From positions 137,337 through 178,302 of the forward strand of contig NZ_LDNB01000009.1 of assembly GCF_001026695.1 (NCBI RefSeq): a stretch of 40,966 nucleotides of DNA. The letters are read 5' to 3'. A model generated the notes under the pieces. It saw only the letters and a program-made list of their open reading frames with translations. It did not search any database and was not told the origin of the DNA. The stretch is from Neobacillus vireti. Lineage in GTDB: Bacteria; Bacillota; Bacilli; Bacillales; Cytobacillaceae. The position numbers and the translations under genes are program-made. Shown here piece by piece: positions 28,104-35,938 of the stretch (its first letter is position 1; every line of letters starts with the position of its first letter).

Positions 28104-29234
28104 ATGAAAATACGTTCAGTTGATATATACATACTTGATATTCCGACAGTCCGCCCCCATCAGTTAGCGATGCATACAATTGTAGAGCAATCGATTGTTG
28201 TGGGCCGAATTATCAATGATGAAGGCTTAGAAGGCTGGTCGGAAGTTGCAACCATTGGTGGTGCTTCTTACGGTGAAGGGACCCCGGAAGCGATAAAAGC
28301 CAATATTGATAAATATATTACACCGCATTTAATTGGTAAAGACCCGATTTATTATTCTAACATCATGTTTGAAATTTCGAAAGCAGTAAGGGGAAATTAT
28401 TTTGCAAAAGCGGTTGTGGAAACCGCGATGATTGATTTATTGGCAAAAAGCAAAAATATCCCGGCTTATGAACTATTAGGTGGGAAAATTCATGACTCTT
28501 TACCGCTAGCATGGACGTTAGCAAGCGGCGATACAGTAAAGGATATTGAAGAAGCGAAAGAATTTTTACGCCAAAAACGCCACAAGATCTTTAAATTGAA
28601 AATTGGTAAAGGGGATCCTTATAAAAATGTCGATCATGTTATAAAAATCATTGCTGCAGTGGGTGATCAGGCCCGTATAACAGTTGACGTCAATCAGGCT
28701 TGGGATGAAACAACTGCTAATTATTGTATTGAAGCGTTACAAGAGGGTGGAGTTTCGATGGTTGAGCAGCCATTACCAACATGGAATGTTGAAGGAATGG
28801 CTCGATTAACCGAACGTTTCAAAGTGCCGATTATGGCAGATGAATCGGCCAATTCTGTCCAAGAAATATACCAGATTACCAAGCATCGTTTTGGAAATTC
28901 AATTGCTCTTAAACCATGTAAACACGGCGGGTTAATAGAAACGAAAAAGGTAGCCGCGATTGCAGAAGGAGCGGGCTTTGGGTTATATGGCGGCACAATG
29001 ATTGAATCTAGTTTAGGGACAGCTGTCTGTGCTTCTGTTTATGCAACGATTCCTGAATTTGAATTCGGTACTGAATTATTTGGTCCAATGTTATTTAAGG
29101 ATCGGATTACCGTGAAGGACATCCAATTTAACAACTTTGAAATTGTTATTCCGGATGGACCTGGTTTCGGCATGGAAATAGATCTAGAAAAAGTGAAGCA
29201 TTATTCAAGGGAATATTCGTACAGCTTAAATTAA
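28104..29234 (+). CDS. catB: Muconate cycloisomerase (muconate lactonizing enzyme)
   Basis: 376 residues, enolase superfamily, MLE subgroup; converts cis,cis-muconate to muconolactone. Catalytic KxK is Lys164 and Lys166 (FKLKIG); metal ligands are Asp195 (VDVNQAW), Glu221 (VEQPL) and Asp246 (ADES); the third lysine lies in ALKPCKHGG, aligning with ALKIAKNGG of Pseudomonas CatB. TELFGPMLF matches the CatB end motif. Start is two bases after the CoA-transferase B stop. No muconolactone isomerase or catechol dioxygenase gene is seen in the window. Some MLE-like proteins are dipeptide epimerases, but the motifs favour muconate. Confidence 0.88.
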   Translation: MKIRSVDIYILDIPTVRPHQLAMHTIVEQSIVVGRIINDEGLEGWSEVATIGGASYGEGTPEAIKANIDKYITPHLIGKDPIYYSNIMFEISKAVRGNYFAKAVVETAMIDLLAKSKNIPAYELLGGKIHDSLPLAWTLASGDTVKDIEEAKEFLRQKRHKIFKLKIGKGDPYKNVDHVIKIIAAVGDQARITVDVNQAWDETTANYCIEALQEGGVSMVEQPLPTWNVEGMARLTERFKVPIMADESANSVQEIYQITKHRFGNSIALKPCKHGGLIETKKVAAIAEGAGFGLYGGTMIESSLGTAVCASVYATIPEFEFGTELFGPMLFKDRITVKDIQFNNFEIVIPDGPGFGMEIDLEKVKHYSREYSYSLN

Positions 29235-29306
29235 GTTCCTATAATCAATCAGGAGTTTTGGTAAAATAAAGCATAACTATATTTTCTCTTGAAAGGGTGT
29301 TAAGGA

Positions 29307-29621
29307 ATGGGATTGTCAACTGTTTTTATCTCTGCATATGCAAAAGCTCCACAAAATACACCGATGTACGAGAATAATAAACAAATCGGTGTAATGCTTG
29401 AAATCCATAAACAAAATCATATTGTCGTGAATGTAGATGCTACTTTTATCACAGCGTTAGCAAAGGATTATATAAAGCGCCTTATTGTAGGAACAGACTT
29501 TAGCAAAGACATTAGTCCGCTAATTACGGATGTTGAAAATGATTGTATAATTCAGTCACAACAAGCTTTAGTCGTTGCCTTAAAAGTAGCCCATCAAAAA
29601 TATCACGATAACTTTTTATAA
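29307..29621 (+). CDS. DUF3870 family protein
   Basis: 104 residues resembling DUF3870: VFISAYAKAPQNTPMYE at the start, IGVMLEIHKQNHIVVNVDATF, then LAKDYIKRLIVGTDF and a helical end ALVVALKVAHQKYHDN. GAAAGGGTG stands before the ATG. It sits between muconate cycloisomerase and the thiolase, where a muconolactone isomerase (about 95 residues in CatC) would be expected and is otherwise missing. The family has no function known to me; a role in this pathway is inferred from place only. Confidence 0.7.
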   Translation: MGLSTVFISAYAKAPQNTPMYENNKQIGVMLEIHKQNHIVVNVDATFITALAKDYIKRLIVGTDFSKDISPLITDVENDCIIQSQQALVVALKVAHQKYHDNFL

Positions 29622-29646
29622 ACTTAATCATACTGGGGATGATAAC

Positions 29647-30840
29647 GTGAAGAGCGTTGTAATTGTAGATTCAGTTCGGTTAGCTATTGGTAAATTAGGC
29701 GGGACACTTGGAAATGAAAACGTCGACTTTCTTGGAGCCAAGGTAATCGAAGAGTTAATTGTCCGCACGAGCTTAGATAAACATGCGATTGAAGAAGTCA
29801 TCATGGGCCAAGCAAAACAAAGTGCTGATGTTTCTAACTTAGCCAGAGTGGCAGCACTAAGGGCAGGGATTCCGGTTGAAGTTCCGGCATACACAGTGCA
29901 CCGACAATGTGGTTCCGGTGTTCAAGCAGTTAACTCTGCTGCTCAACAAATTCAAACGGGTTTAAGTGATATCATTATTGCGGGTGGAGCTGAGTCGATG
30001 AGTACAGCCCCTTATTATGTGAACCATGTTCGTTTCGGTATAAAAGCAGGGGATACTCTATTAAAAGATCCAAATACCGCTAGTCAACCTGGATCCCAGC
30101 CAAGAGAAGTATATGGAGATTTAATAATGGGTGTGACAGCAGAAAATATTGCTGAAAAATATTCTATTTCCAGAGAAGAACAAGATGAATTTTCTTTAAG
30201 AAGCCAAGTGAATGCCCATAATGCTATTACAAAAGGATATTTTGAAAAGGAAATTGTCCCATATGAAATGAAAGGCAGAAAGGGAACTGTTACATTTAAA
30301 GTAGACGAACATCCAAGAGAAACTACGTTAGACAAACTTGCCAGTTTAAAACCTGTTTTTAAAGATGGCGGTACTGTAACTGCTGGCAATTCAAGCGGTC
30401 GTAACGATGGAGCCGCAGCGCTCCTAATAATGTCAGAAGAAGAAGCGCTTAAACGCGGTTACAAACCAAAAGTGCGTATCATTGCCCAAGCAGCAGCCGG
30501 ATGCTCTCCCGAATTCATGGGGATGGGGCCGGTCCATGCAACATTAAAAGCACTAAAACAAACTGATTTAACAATAAATGACCTAGATATCATCGAGTTA
30601 AACGAAGCGTTTGCTGCTCAAGCTCTTGGGTGTATGAAAGAATTAGGATTAAACCCATATAAAGTGAATCCGAATGGTGGAGCGATTGCAATGGGACATC
30701 CTATCGGCGCAACCGGCGCCATTCTATTCACAAAATTAATCCATGAACTAGAAAGAACAGGAAAAAAATATGGATTGGTAACCTTATGTATCGCAGGTGG
30801 GTTAGGTATATCAACAATAGTGGAAAATTTACAAGTTTAG
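29647..30840 (+). CDS. Acetyl-CoA acyltransferase, probable beta-ketoadipyl-CoA thiolase (PcaF type)
   Basis: 397 residues, thiolase family. Active-site residues are Cys88 (HRQCGSGVQAV), His351 (GGAIAMGHPIGATGA) and Cys381 (LCIAGGLG); NEAFAAQ is also present. In this cluster it should cleave beta-ketoadipyl-CoA with CoA to succinyl-CoA and acetyl-CoA, the last step of the pathway. It could also be a general acetyl-CoA acetyltransferase. The ribosome site (TGGGGATGATAAC) is moderate, 25 bp after the DUF3870 gene. A terminator follows at once. Confidence 0.9.
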   Translation: MKSVVIVDSVRLAIGKLGGTLGNENVDFLGAKVIEELIVRTSLDKHAIEEVIMGQAKQSADVSNLARVAALRAGIPVEVPAYTVHRQCGSGVQAVNSAAQQIQTGLSDIIIAGGAESMSTAPYYVNHVRFGIKAGDTLLKDPNTASQPGSQPREVYGDLIMGVTAENIAEKYSISREEQDEFSLRSQVNAHNAITKGYFEKEIVPYEMKGRKGTVTFKVDEHPRETTLDKLASLKPVFKDGGTVTAGNSSGRNDGAAALLIMSEEEALKRGYKPKVRIIAQAAAGCSPEFMGMGPVHATLKALKQTDLTINDLDIIELNEAFAAQALGCMKELGLNPYKVNPNGGAIAMGHPIGATGAILFTKLIHELERTGKKYGLVTLCIAGGLGISTIVENLQV

Positions 30841-30903
30841 AAGTGAAGCATAGGGATTCTCTTGCTTTACGTCAAGAACCGTAAGAACCTTCACTTTTCT
30901 TTC
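30841..30903 (+). terminator. Terminator of the catabolic operon
   Basis: AAGTGAAG (30841-30848) pairs with CTTCACTT (30889-30896), enclosing an imperfect TCTTG/CAAGA stem, then TTCTTTC. The bipartite form resembles other terminators in this region. Confidence 0.6.
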
Positions 30904-30971
30904 AAAAAAAAAGGTGTTGAAATTATCAAAAAATTAATGTAAGGTAGAATTATCGAAATAGTTATCGCCTA

Positions 30972-31090
30972 TTCATTAGCTATTAAAAAAATAACCTTTT
31001 TTAATATAAACTAGTGAACCAAATGGCTATCTTAAACAACCACTATCATTTTTTTTTGATAGTAACGTTTAGGATAGCCATTTTTATTGC
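30972..31090 (+). ncRNA. Structured 5' leader with terminator (copy 2 of 2)
   Basis: Outer stem TTCATTAG (30972-30979) with CTAGTGAA (31011-31018), 5' bulge CT, inner stem ATTAAAAAA (30982-30990) with TTTTTTAAT (30997-31005), apical ATAACC, 3' loop ATAAA. Three bases later AATGGCTATCTTAAAC (31022-31037) pairs with GTTTAGGATAGCCATT (31067-31082), enclosing ACTATC/GATAGT, then TTTT. It matches copy 1 in architecture, and outer-stem changes are compensatory. It precedes the transporter gene of the same pathway. Confidence 0.65.
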
Positions 31091-31095
31091 AATTA

Positions 31096-31109
31096 TGTAA
31101 ACGCTTTAA
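31096..31109 (+). promoter_or_regulatory. cre-like site before the transporter gene
   Basis: TGTAAACGCTTTAA matches the cre consensus TGWAANCGNTNWCA except at base 13. It lies between the leader terminator and the ribosome site of the transporter gene, where bound CcpA could act as a roadblock. Confidence 0.5.
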
Positions 31110-31136
31110 ATATTTTTTGAAAAAAGGGGCGTATTT

Positions 31137-32399
31137 ATGAAAAAAACTCAATCAAATCGCAAGTGGGTTATTGTATTTATTGCTTGTTTTCTAGGTCTCG
31201 TAGTAGACGGAATGGATATACAGGTGCTAGCATTAACCATTCCTAGTTTAATGGATGAATTCCAAATTACAAAAGCAGATGCAGGATTTATCAGCACATT
31301 ATCTTTAATCGGCATGGCTCTTGGCGGAATCGTAGGTGGGTGGCTATCTGACCGATTTGGTCGGGTAAGGATGGCAACCTATATGTTGGTCCTTTTCTGT
31401 ATTGGTACTGGATTGCTAGGGCTTGTTCACACATACGAGCAATTTCTAGCTATTCGTTTTATATCCGCACTAGGGATAGGGGCAGAATATTCTATCGTCA
31501 TGATGCTTATGGCAGAATATGTACCAACCAAAAACCGCACGACGATATTAGGGTCATTGCAAGCAGCCTATTCAGTGGGATACCTAGTGGCAGCCCTATT
31601 AGCAAATGCCATCCTGCCAATTTACGGATGGAGACCTCTTTACTTAATATCGATTGTACCTGTCGTTTTAGCCATTTATATCAGACGTAAGATACCAGAA
31701 CCTCAAGGGTGGATAGAAGCAAAACAAGCACCTAAAAAGGTCAAGAAAAATGAATGGGTCATGATCTTTAAAGACCCAAAAATAAGAACTATTTTCTTGT
31801 TCTGGATTTTTACTTCAACTTTTTTACAGTTTGGTTTTTATGGTGTAGGAACATGGCTGCCAACGTACCTTGTTGAGGATTTAGGTTTTGATTTCAAAAA
31901 GATGACTGGATATCTTGTTGGAACCTATACAGCTTTAATTTTTGGTAAGATACTTGCTGGTTGGTTAGCAGATGTCATTGGCCGCCGTGCCGTATATGTC
32001 ATTGGTGGTGTATCCACTGCCATTTTCTTGCCATTCCTTATTATGTATCACACACCAAGTAATATAATTATTTTACTCACTATTTTTGGATTTCTTTATG
32101 GTACACCATACGGGGTTAATGGTACGTACATGAGTGAAAGTTTCCCGACGCATATTCGTGGAACTGCTGCTGGAGGGGCGTATAACATTGGGCGGTTTGG
32201 TGCTGCGATCGCACCTGTTAGCATTGGCATTATTTCACAAGCTCAATCAATTGGATTTGGTTTAGCCATACTTGGGGTTGCTTATGCATTAGCAGGAATT
32301 ATTCCAGCTTTGTTTATCAAAGAAAAAATGTATGATCCATTTCAAAAAGACACCTCCAAAACAACAATTGGAGGCAATTCCAAAAGTCATTCTGCATGA
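31137..32399 (+). CDS. MFS transporter, aromatic acid:H+ symporter (AAHS) type, likely muconate or benzoate-like acid uptake
   Basis: 420 residues, 12 transmembrane helices. The AAHS-type first helix has GLVVDGMDIQVLALTIPSL with the conserved Asp pair; loop 2-3 has GGWLSDRFGRVRM; loop 8-9 has AGWLADVIGRRAV. The relatives PcaK, BenK and MucK import hydroxybenzoate, benzoate and muconate. Given muconate cycloisomerase next door and no ring-cleavage enzyme, muconate or a related diacid is a fair guess. AAAAGGGGCG precedes the ATG. It has its own leader and cre-like site, so it is a separate transcription unit. Confidence 0.85.
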   Translation: MKKTQSNRKWVIVFIACFLGLVVDGMDIQVLALTIPSLMDEFQITKADAGFISTLSLIGMALGGIVGGWLSDRFGRVRMATYMLVLFCIGTGLLGLVHTYEQFLAIRFISALGIGAEYSIVMMLMAEYVPTKNRTTILGSLQAAYSVGYLVAALLANAILPIYGWRPLYLISIVPVVLAIYIRRKIPEPQGWIEAKQAPKKVKKNEWVMIFKDPKIRTIFLFWIFTSTFLQFGFYGVGTWLPTYLVEDLGFDFKKMTGYLVGTYTALIFGKILAGWLADVIGRRAVYVIGGVSTAIFLPFLIMYHTPSNIIILLTIFGFLYGTPYGVNGTYMSESFPTHIRGTAAGGAYNIGRFGAAIAPVSIGIISQAQSIGFGLAILGVAYALAGIIPALFIKEKMYDPFQKDTSKTTIGGNSKSHSA

Positions 32400-32460
32400 G
32401 TGGGACCTTGTCCTTGCTCCTATATAATTTTAAAAACTTAAAAGACTAACTCAGATAGTT

Positions 32461-32514
32461 AAAATGCCCCTATAGAGTAGACACAAAAAGTCTACCTATA
32501 GGGGCATTTTTTTT
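32461..32514 (+). terminator. Strong bipartite terminator after the transporter
   Basis: AAAATGCCCCTATA (32461-32474) pairs with TATAGGGGCATTTT (32497-32510), enclosing TAGAC/GTCTA, with TTTTTTTT at the end. Confidence 0.9.
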
Positions 32515-32697
32515 GTAATAGTTACGGTGTCAAGTCACCACCCGAGTGACTGATTGTGGATTGGAATTCTACCGTATCTTCATAGGTAGATGAAGGACTA
32601 ATTATTCTAAATAATTAGAAGTTTATTCCGAAATAATAAAGATGGAAGGTATACAAACAAACATACATACAACCTTGAGAAATATAGGGGGATTTTC

Positions 32698-33037
32698 GTG
32701 GGTAGATGGAACAAATGGATGGGGGCACTGATTTTACTGTTTATGTTAACTTCATGCTCTCATTCTTCACAGAAGGTAGGTAAGGGTGATTTTAATCCGA
32801 ATATGTCAGCGACGGAAAAAGCAGTAGCCGAACAAGCGGTTTCCTATGAATTAATTGGTCATACATCTATCGTATGATGAAGTGATTCAGGCCTTAGGTA
32901 AACCTGCTGAAGAAGGGATGAGTGAGATAGACTCATCGTACACGTTGTATTACACGATTGGAAATCACTCACTATTTGTTGCTAGAAGTGATGGAGCGTT
33001 TTCCGGTGCACCGTTTGATTCGATTACATTAAAATAG
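32698..33037 (+). pseudogene. Frameshifted small lipoprotein gene
   Basis: A GTG start 6 bp after GGGGGA opens a lipoprotein (signal core GALILLFMLTSC, Cys20) that stops at 32877 after 59 codons (ending GHTSIV). Around 32860-32870 another frame takes over as HLSYDEVIQALGKPAEE and runs to 33037 (FDSITLK). A one-base indel splits what was a protein of about 112 residues. The second half resembles small outer-surface lipoproteins by composition only; no family is recognised. Confidence 0.6.
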
Positions 33038-33100
33038 CTGGAAAATCTTATTGTTTAATCCGATTGATAGAGAAATAGGACAACTTTGGGGGAATAGAAA

Positions 33101-34075
33101 GTGAGGAAGTATGTACTAGGGTTTTGTATGGTTGTGATGCTAGCAGGCATAGCAACAGCATGTACCAAGCAGGAAGATATGGTGATGGTCAATACAGGTA
33201 TCGTGGAAGCTTTAAGGACATGGAGTGTCTATGAGGATCCGAAAAAGGCTTTTCCAGAGAAGGTGATTAAGATGGTGAACGCTATCGATCCAGCCTTTAA
33301 TACCACACCATATACGGCAACGGAAAAGCCGCATATCATATCAAGTCATGACCTTATATATAGTCTTAGAAACGTAAAAGACCAAGTATCACATCAGGCC
33401 TATCTTAAGTTATATATGAATTTTGAGAAACGGTATTATGCTGTCTCTCAGACGAAGAAGAGTCCAATTACCATGATGAATAAGCTAGAAGCTGATTTGA
33501 ATAGTTTTCGGACCGTCATACCCGATTCAAGTGAGGATCTCTATTTTCATGGACAAGTTTGTACCATCATTGATGAAATCAAGTGGTATCGTGAGAAGTA
33601 TGAAAAAGGGGAAAAGGAAGATAAGTCGTGGAGAGAGGAAGAGATCGCCAATCGTTTAGCGATGCTAGCTGTGGTTGCTGAACTGGTTAATGATCACCCT
33701 GATATTCTCCAATTTAATGGGGGAGCTGACTTCCAAAGGTATTTATCCGACTTTGTTTCCGGTCTTGAAATGAAAGAAGCGTATCAAACGGAAACTCCGG
33801 CTGTCAATCACGTCTTGGAACAGCCTGCTACGACGGATGAAGACGAGAAAAATGCAGCTCTAAATAAAGCCATGGCGATTGTAAATGAGAAGATTGAAGG
33901 CATTGCTAGTATTGTCGCGTATGATGGGGATTTAGATACCAATGGTCAAACCTATTATGCCTTTTACTGTACGAGAGACGATCGATCAGGCGATTTCAGG
34001 CTATTCGTGAATTCGGGCGACTTTAAGGTTTATAAAGATAATCAAGGCTTTGAGACCGAATGGGTTCCTGAGTAA
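33101..34075 (+). CDS. Lipoprotein of unknown function
   Basis: 324 residues starting at GTG, with GGGGGAAT 6 bp upstream. Signal peptide MRKYVLGFCMVVMLAG ends in a lipobox-like IATAC, placing the lipidated Cys at 21. The mature protein is helical and charged (EDKSWREEEIANRLAMLAVVAELVND) and ends in a small beta-rich part (YAFYCTRDDRSGDFRLFVNSG). I recognise no family. It follows the broken lipoprotein gene by 63 bp and ends before a strong terminator; the two may have been one operon. Confidence 0.7.
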   Translation: MRKYVLGFCMVVMLAGIATACTKQEDMVMVNTGIVEALRTWSVYEDPKKAFPEKVIKMVNAIDPAFNTTPYTATEKPHIISSHDLIYSLRNVKDQVSHQAYLKLYMNFEKRYYAVSQTKKSPITMMNKLEADLNSFRTVIPDSSEDLYFHGQVCTIIDEIKWYREKYEKGEKEDKSWREEEIANRLAMLAVVAELVNDHPDILQFNGGADFQRYLSDFVSGLEMKEAYQTETPAVNHVLEQPATTDEDEKNAALNKAMAIVNEKIEGIASIVAYDGDLDTNGQTYYAFYCTRDDRSGDFRLFVNSGDFKVYKDNQGFETEWVPE

Positions 34076-34139
34076 GATGAAAAAATAGGGACAGTCCCCG
34101 ACCGCTTTAACGGGTGCCACTGAAAAGTCCTTTTATATT

Positions 34140-34189
34140 AGGCAATTGAATGTTTGATTTATTCAAACATTCAATTGCCTTTTTGTTTT
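34140..34189 (+). terminator. Terminator after the lipoprotein gene
   Basis: AGGCAATTGAATGTTTGA (34140-34157) and TCAAACATTCAATTGCCT (34163-34180) form a perfect 18-bp stem with a TTTAT loop, followed by TTTTGTTTT. Confidence 0.9.
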
Positions 34190-34264
34190 ATAAAAATAAT
34201 ATAAGAAGTAGAACTCCTCTACTTAAAGGTTTTCGTGGATTTCGAGCTAGAAATTGACATGCCC

Positions 34265-34873
34265 TTATTGGTGATCTCCAATATATTTAAATGAATACAT
34301 ATGCGTTTTCGTTAGATCAATGACTTCATGGATAAATTCCTCTTGGGTTACTTTGAAGCCATCTTGGATCCAATTATGAAGGAGTCCGTAAAAGCCGTAG
34401 GCAGTATAACGTTTAAAATAATCCATATTGACAGGGATATTGTTGATTGTTTCAAAAATAAATTGTTCTTGATAGATTTTTAAAATCGTTTGAGGGAACC
34501 GTGTGTGTAATCCTGGTAACGTGTCATCGTAGTTAATTAGTTCAAAAAAATTTCGGTTTTTATAGATATAAGAAACGATATTAAAAGATGGTGCATTTAG
34601 CGTGGCAGTATAAACTTTGTGACCAGGTACATGCGGTTTGCCTACGGAAGCTTCTAACCCTTGAAGCATGGAAACAAGTAAATCTTCAGCTAATTCAATT
34701 TTATCTGGGTAATGGATATAAAAGGTACTGCGATTATAAGCTGCATGATCGACAATGTTTTTTACAGTAACGGCATGGTAACCCTTCTCTTTTATGAGTT
34801 CAATCAATGCTTGCTTTAAATGTATTTTTGTCCGATTTTGTCGTTGAGATGTCGTAGTTTGTTCATTATTCAT
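34265..34873 (-). CDS. TetR/AcrR-family regulator
   Basis: 202 residues. The helix-turn-helix is in LKQALIELIKEKGYHAVTVKNIVDHAAYNRSTFYIHYPDKIEL (about residues 18-60); the rest is a helical ligand-binding domain (PQTILKIYQEQF, then YTAYGFYGLLHNWIQDGFKVT), suggesting the TetR_C_33 / DhaS-like group. GGGAGG lies 7 bp before ATG 34873; the frame is open further upstream without a ribosome site. It faces the SDR genes and probably represses them and itself through the 21-bp palindrome at 34910-34930. Confidence 0.88.
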   Translation of the reverse strand: MNNEQTTTSQRQNRTKIHLKQALIELIKEKGYHAVTVKNIVDHAAYNRSTFYIHYPDKIELAEDLLVSMLQGLEASVGKPHVPGHKVYTATLNAPSFNIVSYIYKNRNFFELINYDDTLPGLHTRFPQTILKIYQEQFIFETINNIPVNMDYFKRYTAYGFYGLLHNWIQDGFKVTQEEFIHEVIDLTKTHMYSFKYIGDHQ

Positions 34874-34909
34874 GAATAAACCTCCCTTAATATAGACAAA
34901 GTAATCATA

Positions 34910-34930
34910 AGTGTCTACCAAGTAGACACT
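34910..34930. promoter_or_regulatory. TetR-type operator palindrome
   Basis: AGTGTCTAC, three bases, GTAGACACT: perfect nine-base arms, 37 bp upstream of the TetR gene start, in the divergent promoter region. TAGACA half-sites also occur at 34893. Confidence 0.65.
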
Positions 34931-34955
34931 CAATGATATCTTAATGATTGTTAAA

Positions 34956-34999
34956 TGTGAACAAAAGAGTACAATTAAATTGTGAACAAAATAGTACAA
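34956..34999. repeat. Direct repeat pair in the TetR/SDR intergenic region
   Basis: TGTGAACAAAAGAGTACAA (34956-34974) and TGTGAACAAAATAGTACAA (34981-34999) differ at one base and start 25 bp apart. They lie 70 bp before the first SDR gene and may be activator or repressor sites or part of its promoter. Confidence 0.55.
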
Positions 35000-35068
35000 A
35001 TCATGAATTTGTCTATTATTTTTCTCGAGAATATGGTAAGGCAATTTTAATACTAGGAGGGTCTTGGG

Positions 35069-35806
35069 ATGGGAAAATTACAAGATAAAGTAGCCGTGAT
35101 TACCGGTGGAGCATCTGGTATTGGGGCAGCGACAGCACGTTTATTCGTTTCAGAAGGAGCCAAAGTGGTTCTTGTTGATTTAAATGAAGAAAAAGGGAAA
35201 GCTTTTGAAGCAGAATTGAAAACACTTAATGCTGAAGCTCTTTTTATAAAAGCAAATATTACGAGTGAAGAAGAAGTCGCAAATATCTTTAAACAAACCG
35301 TTGAAACGTTCGGCAAAGTGGATGTGGTCTTCAACAATGCGGGTATTGGCCGTGTTCATCCATCACATGAATTAGAATACTCAGAATGGCGCAACACTGT
35401 AAATGTTGACTTAGATGGTGTCTTCTTAGTAGCACGTGAAGCCATTCGTGAAATGCTAAAAACAGGTGGCGGCACGATTGTTAATACAGCATCTATGTAC
35501 GGTTGGGTTGGGTCGCCCGGTTCAGCAGCCTATAACGCAGCAAAAGGTGGCGTGATCAACTTAACACGTTCACTTGCACTTGAATATGCAGAACAAAATA
35601 TTCGTATTAACGCATTATGCCCTGGTTTTATTGATACACCGATTATACCGGAAGAAAGCAAGCAAGTTTTAGCTGCAGCCACACCGATAAAACGTCTTGG
35701 TACAGCTGAAGAAATGGCAAAAGCAGTTTTATTCATGGCTTCTGATGATTCTTCATTCATGACTGGCAATAGTTTAACGGTTGATGGTGGGTATACGGCT
35801 CAATAA
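35069..35806 (+). CDS. SDR-family oxidoreductase 1
   Basis: 245 residues, classical short-chain dehydrogenase. Cofactor motif TGGASGIG at residues 12-19, with VDLNEEKG at the end of beta2 (Asp, NAD preference), NNAG, and catalytic Ser142, Tyr155, Lys159 (YNAAK). Likely a cytoplasmic NAD-dependent alcohol or ketone dehydrogenase; substrate unknown. AGGAGG stands 8 bp before the ATG. First of three SDR paralogues on this strand behind a divergent TetR gene. Confidence 0.88.
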   Translation: MGKLQDKVAVITGGASGIGAATARLFVSEGAKVVLVDLNEEKGKAFEAELKTLNAEALFIKANITSEEEVANIFKQTVETFGKVDVVFNNAGIGRVHPSHELEYSEWRNTVNVDLDGVFLVAREAIREMLKTGGGTIVNTASMYGWVGSPGSAAYNAAKGGVINLTRSLALEYAEQNIRINALCPGFIDTPIIPEESKQVLAAATPIKRLGTAEEMAKAVLFMASDDSSFMTGNSLTVDGGYTAQ

Positions 35807-35880
35807 TAAATCCTGAGGACAAAGTATAAATATTGACTTTTCTTAGGCATATACCCTTAATCTGAGATATTACAATTAAA

Positions 35881-35898
35881 AGTATTTTTAAAAATACT
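35881..35898. promoter_or_regulatory. Perfect 18-bp palindrome before SDR 2
   Basis: AGTATTTTTAAAAATACT is fully self-complementary and lies 41 bp upstream of the second SDR gene. It may be an operator; as RNA it has no loop, so a terminator is unlikely. Confidence 0.4.
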
Positions 35899-35938
35899 CT
35901 TTAGACTTTGAGGAGAAAACAAAGGGAGGAAATTTCCA

